This document shows, in pieces, positions 18,067 through 25,970 of a stretch of DNA of 34,788 nucleotides. Positions within the stretch are counted from its first letter, which is position 1. Every line of letters starts with the position of its first letter. Origin of the DNA: Gemmatimonadota bacterium (GTDB lineage: Bacteria; Gemmatimonadota; Gemmatimonadetes; Longimicrobiales; Gaopeijiaceae); NCBI GenBank assembly GCA_022822445.1, contig JAJEBR010000116.1:1-34788 (forward strand), in the 5' to 3' direction. Both the position numbers and the translations under genes were made by a program. The notes under the pieces were generated by a model that saw nothing but the letters and a program-made list of their open reading frames with translations, was not told the DNA's origin and made no database searches.

Positions 18067-19169
18067 CGCACCTTGAGCGTTGCGAAGCCGACCATTGCGC
18101 AGAGGATTCCCAGGATCCAGAACCGGACCACGATCTGTTCGTTCCTCCAACCCAGCATCTGGAAGTGGTGATGGATCGGAGCACATCTGAAGACGCGCCG
18201 GCCTTCGCCGTGGCGCCATTTCGTGTATTTGAAGTACCGCGTCTGGATGATCACCGAGGCCGCCTCCGCGGCGAACACGCCGCCGACGGCCAGAAGCAGC
18301 AGTTCGGCCTTGAGGAGCACTGCGATCCCGCCGAGCGCCCCGCCCAGGGCAAGTGAGCCGGTGTCGCCCATGATCACGCGGGCGGGCTGGGCGTTGAACC
18401 AGAGGAATCCGAGAACGGTGCCGGTGATCGCCGCCGCGAAGACCGCCAGCTCACCTGCCCCCGGGAGGTAGAGCAGTCCCAGGTAGGCCGAGGTGTCCAC
18501 CCGCCCGATCACGTAGGCGAAGACGCCGAAGGTCGCCATCGCGATCGCGGCGAGTCCGGGGGCGAGTCCGTCCAGTCCGTCCGTCATGTTGACGGCGTGG
18601 GTGGAGCCGTTGATCACCACGACGACCCAGAGGAGGTAGGCCCAGGGCGCGAAAACCAGCACCCACTCGTCGAAGACCGGCAGGTTGGTGGTCGTCGGTC
18701 CCATCGGCGTGGGCGGCCCCCAGTTCAGCAGGAAGACGCCGAGCGCCAGTGCGAGCAGCAGCGAACCCGCCCACTTGTAGGCTTGCACCAGCCCGCGCGG
18801 CGAACCGCGCACAACCTTGAGATAGTCGTCAAGGAAGCCCAGCCCGCCCATCCAGATCATGACGGCGAGCCCGGCCAGGGTGTACAGGTTGGCCAGGTCG
18901 GCCCAGAGCAGCGTCGCGAGCGCCACCACTCCGACGATGAGCACGCCGCCCATGTTCGCCTTCCGGTCCCCCGGGGGCGTGTCGGCGAGCTTCGACCTCG
19001 GCACGTCCACGATTTCCTTCCGCTTCAGCCACCCGATCGCCGGGCGTCCCAGCAGCAGGGTGAGGATCAGCCCCGTGGCCATCGCTCCCGCCGACCGCAC
19101 GGTGATGTAGTTGAAGAGGTTGAAGACGATGTGAACGTCCTCGAGGCTGGGGAGCAGGTGATGGAGCAT
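18063..19169 (-). CDS. mraY: Phospho-MurNAc-pentapeptide transferase MraY
   Basis: The predicted 368-residue protein has ten membrane helices and makes lipid I from UDP-MurNAc-pentapeptide and undecaprenyl phosphate. Catalytic and signature segments are DTPPGDRKANMGGVL, the first Asp pair in GGLGFLDDYLKV, NMTDGLDGLAPGLAAIAM, WFNAQPARVIMGDTGSLALG and the His-rich loop RCAPIHHHFQMLGW. The ATG at 19169 shares one base with the murF stop (TGATG), and its own stop overlaps murD. Length is normal (E. coli 360). Confidence 0.97.
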   Translation of the reverse strand: MLHHLLPSLEDVHIVFNLFNYITVRSAGAMATGLILTLLLGRPAIGWLKRKEIVDVPRSKLADTPPGDRKANMGGVLIVGVVALATLLWADLANLYTLAGLAVMIWMGGLGFLDDYLKVVRGSPRGLVQAYKWAGSLLLALALGVFLLNWGPPTPMGPTTTNLPVFDEWVLVFAPWAYLLWVVVVINGSTHAVNMTDGLDGLAPGLAAIAMATFGVFAYVIGRVDTSAYLGLLYLPGAGELAVFAAAITGTVLGFLWFNAQPARVIMGDTGSLALGGALGGIAVLLKAELLLLAVGGVFAAEAASVIIQTRYFKYTKWRHGEGRRVFRCAPIHHHFQMLGWRNEQIVVRFWILGILCAMVGFATLKVR

Positions 19170-20680
19170 CAGGCGTCCCCCTCCCCGCCGCCGAGCGATT
19201 CCAGCACCGGAATGGCGCGTTCGAGGCGCACCCCGCGCGACGCCTTCAGCAGGATGGTGTCGCGGGGGCCGACCAGGCCGGGGAGACGGTCCGCCAGCTC
19301 GTCGATGTCGGGGACGAGGTGGACGCGGTCGTCGTCCAGGGGGGCGGGATCGCGCGCGGTGGAGCCCGGGTTTTCCGCGGCGGGGCCCGGACCGTCGATG
19401 GCGGGCGGGCCGGCTCTGGCGATCTCTTCGGCGGCGCGGGCGAAGGCGCCGGTCAGCACGTAGCGGTCGATGCCGGCCCGCAGCGCCCGGGCGAGCGCTT
19501 CCCGGTGGATGGCGCGGGAGCGTGAGCCGAGTTCGAGCATGGAGCCGAGCACGGCGACGCGGCGGCCCTCGGCGGCCATCCCCTCCAGGGTGGTGACCGC
19601 GGCCGCGACGCCCGCCGCGTTGGCGTTGTAGCAGTCCACCAGCAGGGTGAGGCCGCCGGCCCGTCGCACCTCGCCGCGCATGGCCCCGGGGCCGACCGAG
19701 GAGACGCCCGCGGCCGCGCTGGCGGGGGGCACGCCCAGCCGGCGCGCCACGGCGAGGGCCAGCAGCGCGTTGTGGACGTTGTGCGCGCCCGGGATGCGCA
19801 GCGCGACCGGGTGGCCCTGCCAGGTGAAGGCCCAGGTGCCGTCGGGGCGGCGCCGGGGGGCCTCGGGGCGAAGATCCGGGTCCGCGGCGCGGGACCAGCC
19901 GGCGACGGACACGGCGGGGTGCACCTTCCGCGCGGCCGGGGGGAGTTCGGCGGGTTCGTCGCCGACGATGGCCGCGGCGGGGGCGGCCTTCCCCCCGGCG
20001 GCAGCCTTCCCACCGGCGGCGATGGGCCGCAGCAGGTCCAGCTTCTCGTCGAGGACGCCGCCGATGTCGCCCAGGCGTTCGATGTGCGTCTCGGAGACGG
20101 TGGTGACGACTCCGATGGTGGGGCGGGCGATGCGGGCCAGCTCGGCGATCTCGCCGGGCTCGTTGGTGCCGAGCTCCAGCACCAGGGCGTTCGCGGTCTC
20201 CGGCATCGCGAGGATGGTCAGCGGGGTGCCGACGCGGTTGTTGAGGTTGGCCTCCGTGCCGTGCGCCCGGTGCGTGGCCGCCAGCGCGCCGAGGGTGAGG
20301 TCCTTGACGGTCGTCTTCCCCGACGAGCCGGTGATCCCCACGACCGGGGCCGAACTCTGAAGCCGTCTCTGAAGTGCCAGACTTCCGAGTGCCTTCAGAG
20401 TATCGGGGACCCGGTAGACGGGGACCGCGCACTCCCCGGGATCGTGGTCGGCGACGACCGCCCCGCACCCGGACTGCACCGCGCGGGCAATGAAGTCGTG
20501 GCCGTCGAAGCGGTCTCCGCGAAGCGCGACGAAGACGTCGCCGGGCCGCAGCGAGCGGGTGTCGGTGGAGATGCCCTCGTAGGCGCGGGCGGGGTCGCCG
20601 GCGCTCGCGGGGTCGCCTCCGGGCAGCCCGAGCGCCCTTCGGACCCGGGCGTCCGTCCAGCGGAAGGTGGCGGGCATCAT
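19169..20680 (-). CDS. murF: UDP-MurNAc-tripeptide--D-Ala-D-Ala ligase MurF
   Basis: The predicted 503-residue Mur ligase adds D-Ala-D-Ala to complete the pentapeptide precursor. The N-domain has ISTDTRSLRPGDVFVALRGDRFDGHDF. The P-loop is VGITGSSGKTTVKDL, followed by EANLNNRVGTPLTIL, the MurF-typical LELGTNEPGEIAELARI, and GAHNVHNALLALAVARRLG in the C-domain. It is longer than E. coli MurF (452) because of two low-complexity insertions: a GGKAAA tandem repeat near residues 218-230 and a Pro/Gly/Asp-rich segment near 420-450. The first of two adjacent ATGs overlaps the murE stop (ATGA). Confidence 0.95.
   Translation of the reverse strand: MMPATFRWTDARVRRALGLPGGDPASAGDPARAYEGISTDTRSLRPGDVFVALRGDRFDGHDFIARAVQSGCGAVVADHDPGECAVPVYRVPDTLKALGSLALQRRLQSSAPVVGITGSSGKTTVKDLTLGALAATHRAHGTEANLNNRVGTPLTILAMPETANALVLELGTNEPGEIAELARIARPTIGVVTTVSETHIERLGDIGGVLDEKLDLLRPIAAGGKAAAGGKAAPAAAIVGDEPAELPPAARKVHPAVSVAGWSRAADPDLRPEAPRRRPDGTWAFTWQGHPVALRIPGAHNVHNALLALAVARRLGVPPASAAAGVSSVGPGAMRGEVRRAGGLTLLVDCYNANAAGVAAAVTTLEGMAAEGRRVAVLGSMLELGSRSRAIHREALARALRAGIDRYVLTGAFARAAEEIARAGPPAIDGPGPAAENPGSTARDPAPLDDDRVHLVPDIDELADRLPGLVGPRDTILLKASRGVRLERAIPVLESLGGGEGDA
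19982..20021 (-). repeat. 18-bp tandem repeat in murF
   Basis: The plus-strand motif GCCTTCCCNCCGGCGG occurs twice with an 18-bp period. It encodes GGKAAA followed by GGKAAP in a surface insertion of MurF. This is a likely slippage product. Confidence 0.7.
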
Positions 20681-22158
20681 CCGTCCCTCCCGGCCGCGAG
20701 GCAGTCCCGCACGATGCGGCGCTCGTCGAAGGGGAGCTTTTCGGTGCCGACGATCTGGCAGGCCTCGTGTCCCTTGCCCGCCAGCAGCACCGCGTCGCCC
20801 GGCCGCGCCCGCTTCAGCGCCCAGCGGATGGCCTCCTTCCGGTCCACGATCTCCACCGAATCGCACCCCGTCACGCCCGCTGCCACCTGGGCCACGATGG
20901 CTTCCGGGTCCTCCGTGCGCGGGTTGTCGGAGGTGACGACGGCGAGGTCCGCGTGCCGCGAGACGGCCGCCCCCATCCCGGGGCGCTTGGTCGCGTCGCG
21001 GTCCCCGCCGGCGCCGAAGACGACGATGAGCCTCCCCTCGACCAGCGCCTTGAGCGTTCCGGCCACCTGGTCCAGCGCATCGGGGGTGTGCGCGAAGTCG
21101 ACCAGCACGTCGAAGGGATCGCTGGCGATGCGCTCCAGCCGCCCCGGCACGGGGGTGGCCTCGCCCAGCCCGGCGGCGACGGCCTCCAGCGGACGGCCCA
21201 GGGCGAGGGCGCACGCCGCGGCGCAGAGCGCGTTGTAGACGTTGAAGCGCCCGGGAAGGGCCAGCGCCACCGGGACGCGCTCCCCCCGCAGGGCAAGGTC
21301 GAAGCGGGAGCCGTGCGAGGTGAGGCCCGGCGCCAGGGCCCGCAGGTCCGCGGCCGGGCCGGTGCCGTAGGTGAGGACAGGGCCCCGCGGGCGCAGCTCC
21401 GCCCAGGCGGGGTCGTCGGCGTTGATCACCGCCGTGGCCCCCTCCCGGCCGAGTTCGAGGAGGCGGGCCTTCGCGGCGAGGTAGCGCTCGAAGGTGCCGT
21501 GATAGTCCAGGTGGTCGCGCGTGAGGTTGGTGAAGGCCATCACGTCGAAGCGGACGCCGTCGAGGCGGAACTGGTCCAGCGCGTGCGACGACGTCTCGAT
21601 CACCACGCTGTCCACCCCGTCACGAACCAGCCCGGAGACCAGCCCGGCGATCCGGACCGGCCCGGGGGTGGTGAGCCCGGTGTCCTCCCGGATCCGCCCG
21701 TCCGGGCCGACCACGCCCAGGGTGCCGATCGCCGCCGCCCGCGCCCCCTGCCCCAGCAGGCCGCGCAGCAGAAACGCGGTGGTGGTCTTGCCGTTCGTCC
21801 CGGTCACCCCCGCGGCGCGCAGTCCCGGCCACGGCGAACCCGCGACGTATCCGGCGGCGACGGCGGCGGCGAGACGGGCGTTGTCGACCTGGAGCTGGGG
21901 AATCTCCGGCCCCGGGACCGGCCGCTCCACGATCGCCGCGCGGGCCCCGGCGGCTGCCGCCGCGCCCAGGTAGTCGTGCGCATCCCGCGACGCCCCGGCC
22001 CAGGCCACGAAGAGATCACCCGGTTCCACGGACCGCGAATCCTGCTGCACCCCGCTCACGGCCAGCTCGCCGACCCGCGCGCCTTCCGGCACCACGCCCT
22101 GCACGGCGACTCCCGCGTCCTCCAGCGCGGCCACGATCCGGGCGACGGACACGGTCAC
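20677..22158 (-). CDS. murE: UDP-MurNAc-L-Ala-D-Glu--meso-diaminopimelate ligase MurE
   Basis: The predicted 493-residue Mur ligase adds the third residue of the peptidoglycan stem. The P-loop is AAGVTGTNGKTTTAFLLRGL. Next come VIETSSHALDQFRLDGVRFD and NLTRDHLDYHGTFERYLAAK with the carbamylated-Lys segment. The C-domain VVTSDNPRTEDPEAIV carries DNPR, the signature of meso-diaminopimelate-adding enzymes; Lys-adding enzymes carry D(D/N)P(N/A). The stem peptide is therefore predicted to be mDAP type. The final motif is LLAGKGHEACQIV. The GTG at 22158 overlaps the ftsI stop (GTGA). Confidence 0.96.
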   Translation of the reverse strand: MTVSVARIVAALEDAGVAVQGVVPEGARVGELAVSGVQQDSRSVEPGDLFVAWAGASRDAHDYLGAAAAAGARAAIVERPVPGPEIPQLQVDNARLAAAVAAGYVAGSPWPGLRAAGVTGTNGKTTTAFLLRGLLGQGARAAAIGTLGVVGPDGRIREDTGLTTPGPVRIAGLVSGLVRDGVDSVVIETSSHALDQFRLDGVRFDVMAFTNLTRDHLDYHGTFERYLAAKARLLELGREGATAVINADDPAWAELRPRGPVLTYGTGPAADLRALAPGLTSHGSRFDLALRGERVPVALALPGRFNVYNALCAAACALALGRPLEAVAAGLGEATPVPGRLERIASDPFDVLVDFAHTPDALDQVAGTLKALVEGRLIVVFGAGGDRDATKRPGMGAAVSRHADLAVVTSDNPRTEDPEAIVAQVAAGVTGCDSVEIVDRKEAIRWALKRARPGDAVLLAGKGHEACQIVGTEKLPFDERRIVRDCLAAGRDG

Positions 22159-24167
22159 CTCCCCCGTCCCACCACGACGATCGTGTCGCCCGCCACAACC
22201 GGCATTCCCTCGGCGGGGACCGTCTCCGTCACCCTTCCGCTCCCTTCCAGCCGGACGCGCAGTCCCATCTTGTGGAGGCGGCGCAGCGCGACGCGCAGGG
22301 AGGCGCCCTCGAGATCGGGCACGGACATCGCGAGCGCCGCGCCGGGAAGCGTCCCGGCCGCCTCGGGAGCGCCGGCCTCACCGGGATTCGGGCCCGGCAC
22401 CCACGGCTGCGGCTCCCCCGGATCGGTCGCAACCGCGAAGCGCACCACCGGGGTGGCCGACGGCGGCGCAAAGGTCTCCCGCTGGGCGAGCGCGAGCGCT
22501 CTCCGGTCGATCGGCGACTGACGCGCCGAGAGGAGCGTCTCCAGGGTCGCGAGGGTGACGGGGGCCGCGGTCGCGCCGCCGTAATACTCGCCGTCCGGGC
22601 GGTCGAGCCGGACGAAGAAGAGGAGCTGGGGATCATCGGCCGGGAAGATGGCGCCGAAGGAGGCGTAGTAGGCGCCCTCCTCGTAGCGGCCGTCCGCACC
22701 GGTCGCGCGGGTGGTGGCGGTCTTTCCCGCCATCTGGAACGAGGCCATGCGGGCACGGGTTGCGGTGCCGCTCTCCACCACGTCGACGAGCACCGGCGTG
22801 AGCGAACGGGTCACGCTCTCGGGCGCCACCCGCCGGATCATCCTCGGCTGGCCGAAGCGCAGGGGGCTGCCGTCGGCGTCCCTGATCTCCCTGATCAGCC
22901 GGGGCTCCATCAGGAGTCCCCCGTTCGCGATCGCGCCGAGGGCCATCGCCATCTGCAGAGACGTGACCGAGAGCTCGTAGCCGATGGCGAGGGATTGCGG
23001 TGACTGGATGCTCCACTGCTCCGGCCGACGCAGAACTCCCGCCGCCTCCGCCGGCAGCGGGACACCCGTGGGCGTGCCGAAGCCGAAGTCCCTCAGCGCC
23101 GTGTACTGCTGCCCCACACTGAGGCGGCCCGCGAACTTCGCGATCCCCACGTTGGAGGACTGCCGGATCACGTCCCGCAGCGTCATCCATCCGCCCCTCT
23201 GGATGTCGGTGATCACCCGTCCGTTCACCTCCCAGCGCCCCCCCTCCGTGTCCACCGAGTCGCTGAGCGACGCAAGGCCGTTCCGGAGCAGCCCCAGGGC
23301 GATGAACGGCTTGATCGTCGAACCCGGCTCGAAGGTCGTGTTCACCGCCGAGAGCGCGCCGGCCGAGCCGTCGTCGATCGACGCCAGCGCCAGGACCTCC
23401 CCCGTCATCGGATCGGTCACGACGATGTCGCCTCCGCGTGCGCCGGTGCTGTCGAGCGCCGCGGCCAGCATCTCCTCCGCGATCGCCTGCAGGTCCTGGT
23501 CGATGGTCAGGATGATGTCCCGGCCCGGCTGCGGCGGCTCCACCGTCACCACCTGCCCCGGGATCTGCCGGCCGCGGTTGTCCCGCGCCACCAGGTCGCG
23601 CCCCGCCCGGCCCGCCAGAACCGTGTCCATCGCCTGCTCGATACCTCCCGCTCCGATTCCATCCTGCACCACTCCCAGCAAGCCCCAGGCCAGCGCCTCG
23701 CGGGGATAGAGGCGCTTCAGTTCCCCCTCGATGTGGATTCCGGATATCCCGCGCAGTCCGGCGACCTGGGTCATGGAATAGCGTCCCGGGACGACATTCC
23801 ACTCCCGTGTCGGATCGGACACGCGCTCGGCGGTCTGGGCGCGCACCCCCAGTTCCCCGACCAGCGACGCCTCCACGGCCGCGCGGTCGCGGATTTCGTT
23901 CGGCGCCACCCCCACCGTCGCCCTCCAGTGGCTTACGGCGAGTTCGCCGCCGTTGCGGTCCAGGATGCGGCCTCTCGGCGCGGGAACCGCGCGGGTGGTG
24001 CGGTGCTGCCCTTCGGCGTCCCTCGCCCACGCGGTCCGCTCCACGATCTGCACCTCGGCCGAGCGGACCACCATCACCCCCGCCAACACGACCCACCCGA
24101 CGAGGAGCAGCCTGCGGCGGATGCGGATCCGGCGGGCCGCCCCCTGCCCTCCCCGGCCCCGCCTCAC
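22155..24167 (-). CDS. ftsI: Septal transpeptidase FtsI (class B PBP) with C-terminal PASTA domain
   Basis: The predicted 670-residue class B penicillin-binding protein cross-links septal peptidoglycan. One N-terminal membrane helix (RLLLVGWVVLAGVMVV, about residues 18-33) precedes the dimerisation region (PAPRGRILDRNGGELAVS). The transpeptidase domain has the SxxK nucleophile in FEPGSTIKPFIALGL (near residue 282) and the SxN motif in RQSSNVGIAKF (near 336). The third motif reads AGKTATTRATG (near 481) where KTG(T) is expected. A PASTA domain fills about 610-670 (MSVPDLEGASLRVALRRLHK). The GTG at 24167 overlaps the ftsL stop (GTGA). Confidence 0.95.
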   Translation of the reverse strand: MRRGRGGQGAARRIRIRRRLLLVGWVVLAGVMVVRSAEVQIVERTAWARDAEGQHRTTRAVPAPRGRILDRNGGELAVSHWRATVGVAPNEIRDRAAVEASLVGELGVRAQTAERVSDPTREWNVVPGRYSMTQVAGLRGISGIHIEGELKRLYPREALAWGLLGVVQDGIGAGGIEQAMDTVLAGRAGRDLVARDNRGRQIPGQVVTVEPPQPGRDIILTIDQDLQAIAEEMLAAALDSTGARGGDIVVTDPMTGEVLALASIDDGSAGALSAVNTTFEPGSTIKPFIALGLLRNGLASLSDSVDTEGGRWEVNGRVITDIQRGGWMTLRDVIRQSSNVGIAKFAGRLSVGQQYTALRDFGFGTPTGVPLPAEAAGVLRRPEQWSIQSPQSLAIGYELSVTSLQMAMALGAIANGGLLMEPRLIREIRDADGSPLRFGQPRMIRRVAPESVTRSLTPVLVDVVESGTATRARMASFQMAGKTATTRATGADGRYEEGAYYASFGAIFPADDPQLLFFVRLDRPDGEYYGGATAAPVTLATLETLLSARQSPIDRRALALAQRETFAPPSATPVVRFAVATDPGEPQPWVPGPNPGEAGAPEAAGTLPGAALAMSVPDLEGASLRVALRRLHKMGLRVRLEGSGRVTETVPAEGMPVVAGDTIVVVGRGR

Positions 24168-24448
24168 CGGGAACCTCCCGACGTGATGATCACCTCTCCC
24201 TGGGTGGCCGGCCGCAGGTCCAGGCGCCGAACGGCCTGCTCCAGGATCCACCCCCAGCTCTCGACATCGACCAGATCGCGCGCCACCTCCTCTCGCTCGT
24301 CGAGGACGATCGCCAGCTCCCGCTCCGCCTGGTCCAGCTCCTCCATCGTCTCACGGGTGGCGGACTGGCGCCACGCCACCGCCGCCAGCGAGCCCAGGAC
24401 GACCGCGAGCGCGAAGACCGCCCGGCGGACACGGGATCCGCGGCTCAT
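24164..24448 (-). CDS. ftsL: FtsL-like cell division protein
   Basis: The small predicted 94-residue bitopic protein has a basic cytoplasmic start (MSRGSRVRR), one membrane helix (about residues 10-26, AVFALAVVLGSLAAVAW), and a periplasmic coiled coil rich in Glu, Arg and Leu (TMEELDQAERELAIVLDERE). This matches FtsL, which with FtsB and FtsQ activates FtsWI. Sequence similarity in this family is too weak to prove the name; position between rsmH and ftsI is the main support. The ATG overlaps the rsmH stop (ATGA). Confidence 0.8.
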   Translation of the reverse strand: MSRGSRVRRAVFALAVVLGSLAAVAWRQSATRETMEELDQAERELAIVLDEREEVARDLVDVESWGWILEQAVRRLDLRPATQGEVIITSGGSR

Positions 24449-25371
24449 GCGGCCCGCCTCCAGGCCCGCAGCCTCGCGGGGCGGGCGCGCGGGTTGGCCT
24501 CCACCTCGGCGGCAGGGGGGGTGACCGGCTTCCGGGTCAGCACGCGCCCCAGGGGAGCCAGTTCGGCGGCGCGCACCGGGAGGCGCGGGGGCAGCCCGCG
24601 CGACGGGTCGCTCCAGTCGCGGAACGCCCGCTTCACGACCCCGTCCTCCACCGAGTGGTAGGAAATCACGACCAGGGTTCCCCCGGGCCGCAGAGCATCC
24701 CGGATCCCGGGCAGCCCTTCCTCGAGGGCGGCGATCTCGTCGTTCACCCGCATGCGCAGTGCCTGGAAGAGCCGCGCCTTCTCGGCGTGGGTGGCGCGGC
24801 GCCCGAGCACCGACTCCAGCACCGCCACCAGGTCGTCGCTGGTCCGAAGCGCCCCCCCGGCACGGCGCTGCACGATCCGCGCCGCCAGCGCCCCCGGACG
24901 TGGCGCGTCCCCGGCTCGCAGCGTCCGGTGCAGCTCCCCCCTCGGGGCCCGGGCCAGCAGCTCCGCCGCGCTTCCCGGCGCCTCCTGGTCCATCCGCATG
25001 TCGAGGGCCGCGCCCCGCCGGAAGGTGAACCCGCGGCGCCGGCGGTCCAGCTGGTGCGAACTCACCCCGAGGTCCAGCAGCGCGCCGGCCAGCCGTTCGC
25101 CGCGGAGGCGGGGATGGCGCGGCGCGTCCCGGAAGGACATCCGGGCGAACGCCACCCGGCCCGCGTGGCCGTCCAGCCGGGCCCGGGCGGTCTCCAGCGC
25201 CTCCGGGTCGCGGTCGACCGCCAGCAGACGGCAACCCGGGCAGCGCTCCAGCAGCGCCTCCGCGTGCCCTCCTCCCCCGGCCGTGCCGTCGAGGTAGAGG
25301 CCGTCGCCCGCCAGCAGGTGGCTCATGACCTCCTCCACGAGCACGGGGGCATGGTAGTCGGATGCGTGCAC
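24445..25371 (-). CDS. rsmH: 16S rRNA (cytosine-1402 N4)-methyltransferase RsmH (MraW)
   Basis: The predicted 308-residue SAM-dependent methyltransferase modifies C1402 in the ribosomal P site. Visible are HAPVLVEEVMSHLL, the SAM motif YLDGTAGGGGHAEALLERC, LLDLGVSSHQLDRRRRGF, LDMRMDQ, and the catalytic-domain SYHSVEDGVVKRAFRDW (SFHSLEDR in E. coli). The start is a GTG at 25371, 12 nt after the mraZ stop, preceded by a purine-rich GGGGAGGGG site. There is no ATG at a suitable position, because the second residue already belongs to the conserved N-terminus. Confidence 0.95.
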   Translation of the reverse strand: MHASDYHAPVLVEEVMSHLLAGDGLYLDGTAGGGGHAEALLERCPGCRLLAVDRDPEALETARARLDGHAGRVAFARMSFRDAPRHPRLRGERLAGALLDLGVSSHQLDRRRRGFTFRRGAALDMRMDQEAPGSAAELLARAPRGELHRTLRAGDAPRPGALAARIVQRRAGGALRTSDDLVAVLESVLGRRATHAEKARLFQALRMRVNDEIAALEEGLPGIRDALRPGGTLVVISYHSVEDGVVKRAFRDWSDPSRGLPPRLPVRAAELAPLGRVLTRKPVTPPAAEVEANPRARPARLRAWRRAA

Positions 25372-25383
25372 ACGGCCCCTCCC

Positions 25384-25815
25384 CTATCCGAAGATCTGAA
25401 CCGCGAAGTCGTCATCGTCTCCCTCGCGCTCGCACAGGTGCGCCTCGAAGCGATCGGGGCGCCAGAGCTCGATCCGGTCCAGCGCGCCCACGAAGAGCAC
25501 GGTGTCTTCGAGTCCGGCCCGCTCGCGGAGCCACCCGGGAATCCGGATGCGGCCGTGCGTGTCCGGTTCGATCTCGAAGGAGTTGGAGGTGATGCCCCTC
25601 AGGTACGCACCTCCGTCGCGCTGAGCCTTCCGGTGTGCCAGCAGGTTCTTACGGATCTCGTTCCAGGTTTCCCGAGGGAACAGGTCGAGGTGCGTCGGTT
25701 GCCACTGCAGCAGAACCAGCGGGTGTGCGGACACAGCTCGGCGGAACGCGGAGGGCAGGCTGACCCGCCCCTTGGCGTCGATCTGAAATTCGTGGCGGCC
25801 GAGGAGTCCGGACAT
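25384..25815 (-). CDS. mraZ: Transcriptional regulator MraZ
   Basis: The predicted 143-residue AbrB-fold DNA-binding protein is the autoregulator of the division cluster. Two tandem SpoVT/AbrB-type halves are visible. The first has EFQIDAKGRVSLPSAFRRAV, carrying the DxKGRxxxPxxxR pattern. The second has FEIEPDTHGRIRIPGWLRERA, carrying the matching D-x-x-GR-x-x-x-P pattern. The family forms ring oligomers that bind spaced TGGG repeats in its own promoter. Three such boxes lie 10-34 nt upstream of this ATG. The ATG has only a weak Shine-Dalgarno signal (GGGATG). Confidence 0.95.
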   Translation of the reverse strand: MSGLLGRHEFQIDAKGRVSLPSAFRRAVSAHPLVLLQWQPTHLDLFPRETWNEIRKNLLAHRKAQRDGGAYLRGITSNSFEIEPDTHGRIRIPGWLRERAGLEDTVLFVGALDRIELWRPDRFEAHLCEREGDDDDFAVQIFG

Positions 25816-25824
25816 GGTTATTCA

Positions 25825-25849
25825 TCCCATCGTATCCCATTGAATCCCA
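25825..25849 (-). promoter_or_regulatory. MraZ operator: three TGGGA boxes
   Basis: On the minus strand TGGGA occurs three times (25845-25849, 25835-25839, 25825-25829), each separated by exactly 5 nt. This is the published MraZ target design (TGGGN repeats with 5-nt spacers, known from E. coli). The first box touches the -10 element, and the other two lie in the short leader. Bound MraZ should therefore block RNA polymerase and repress the whole downstream cluster. Confidence 0.88.
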
Positions 25850-25878
25850 TTTTAACACACTCTGGCCCCCGCACGCAA
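25849..25878 (-). promoter_or_regulatory. Putative promoter of the mraZ/dcw cluster
   Basis: On the minus strand a -35-like TTGCGT (25873-25878) is followed after 18 nt by TAAAAT (25849-25854), five of six matches to the sigma-70 -10 box. Predicted transcription would start near 25842 and give a leader of about 26 nt. It lies between the upstream terminator and mraZ and overlaps the MraZ boxes. Confidence 0.6.
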
Positions 25879-25900
25879 CTGCTGAGCTCCGTCTGGACAC

Positions 25901-25943
25901 AAAAAAAGGGCGCCGCGGACCCATCAAGCGGCCCGCGGCGCCC
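25901..25943 (-). terminator. Rho-independent terminator after the TPR gene
   Basis: A perfect 11-bp stem (25908-25918 pairs with 25933-25943, GGGCGCCGCGG on the plus strand) with a 14-nt loop is followed on the minus strand by seven T (25901-25907). It ends transcription of the TPR gene 27 nt after its stop and insulates the mraZ promoter that follows. Confidence 0.92.
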
Positions 25944-25970
25944 CGAAGGTGGGCTCAGGCGTCTACCGGC

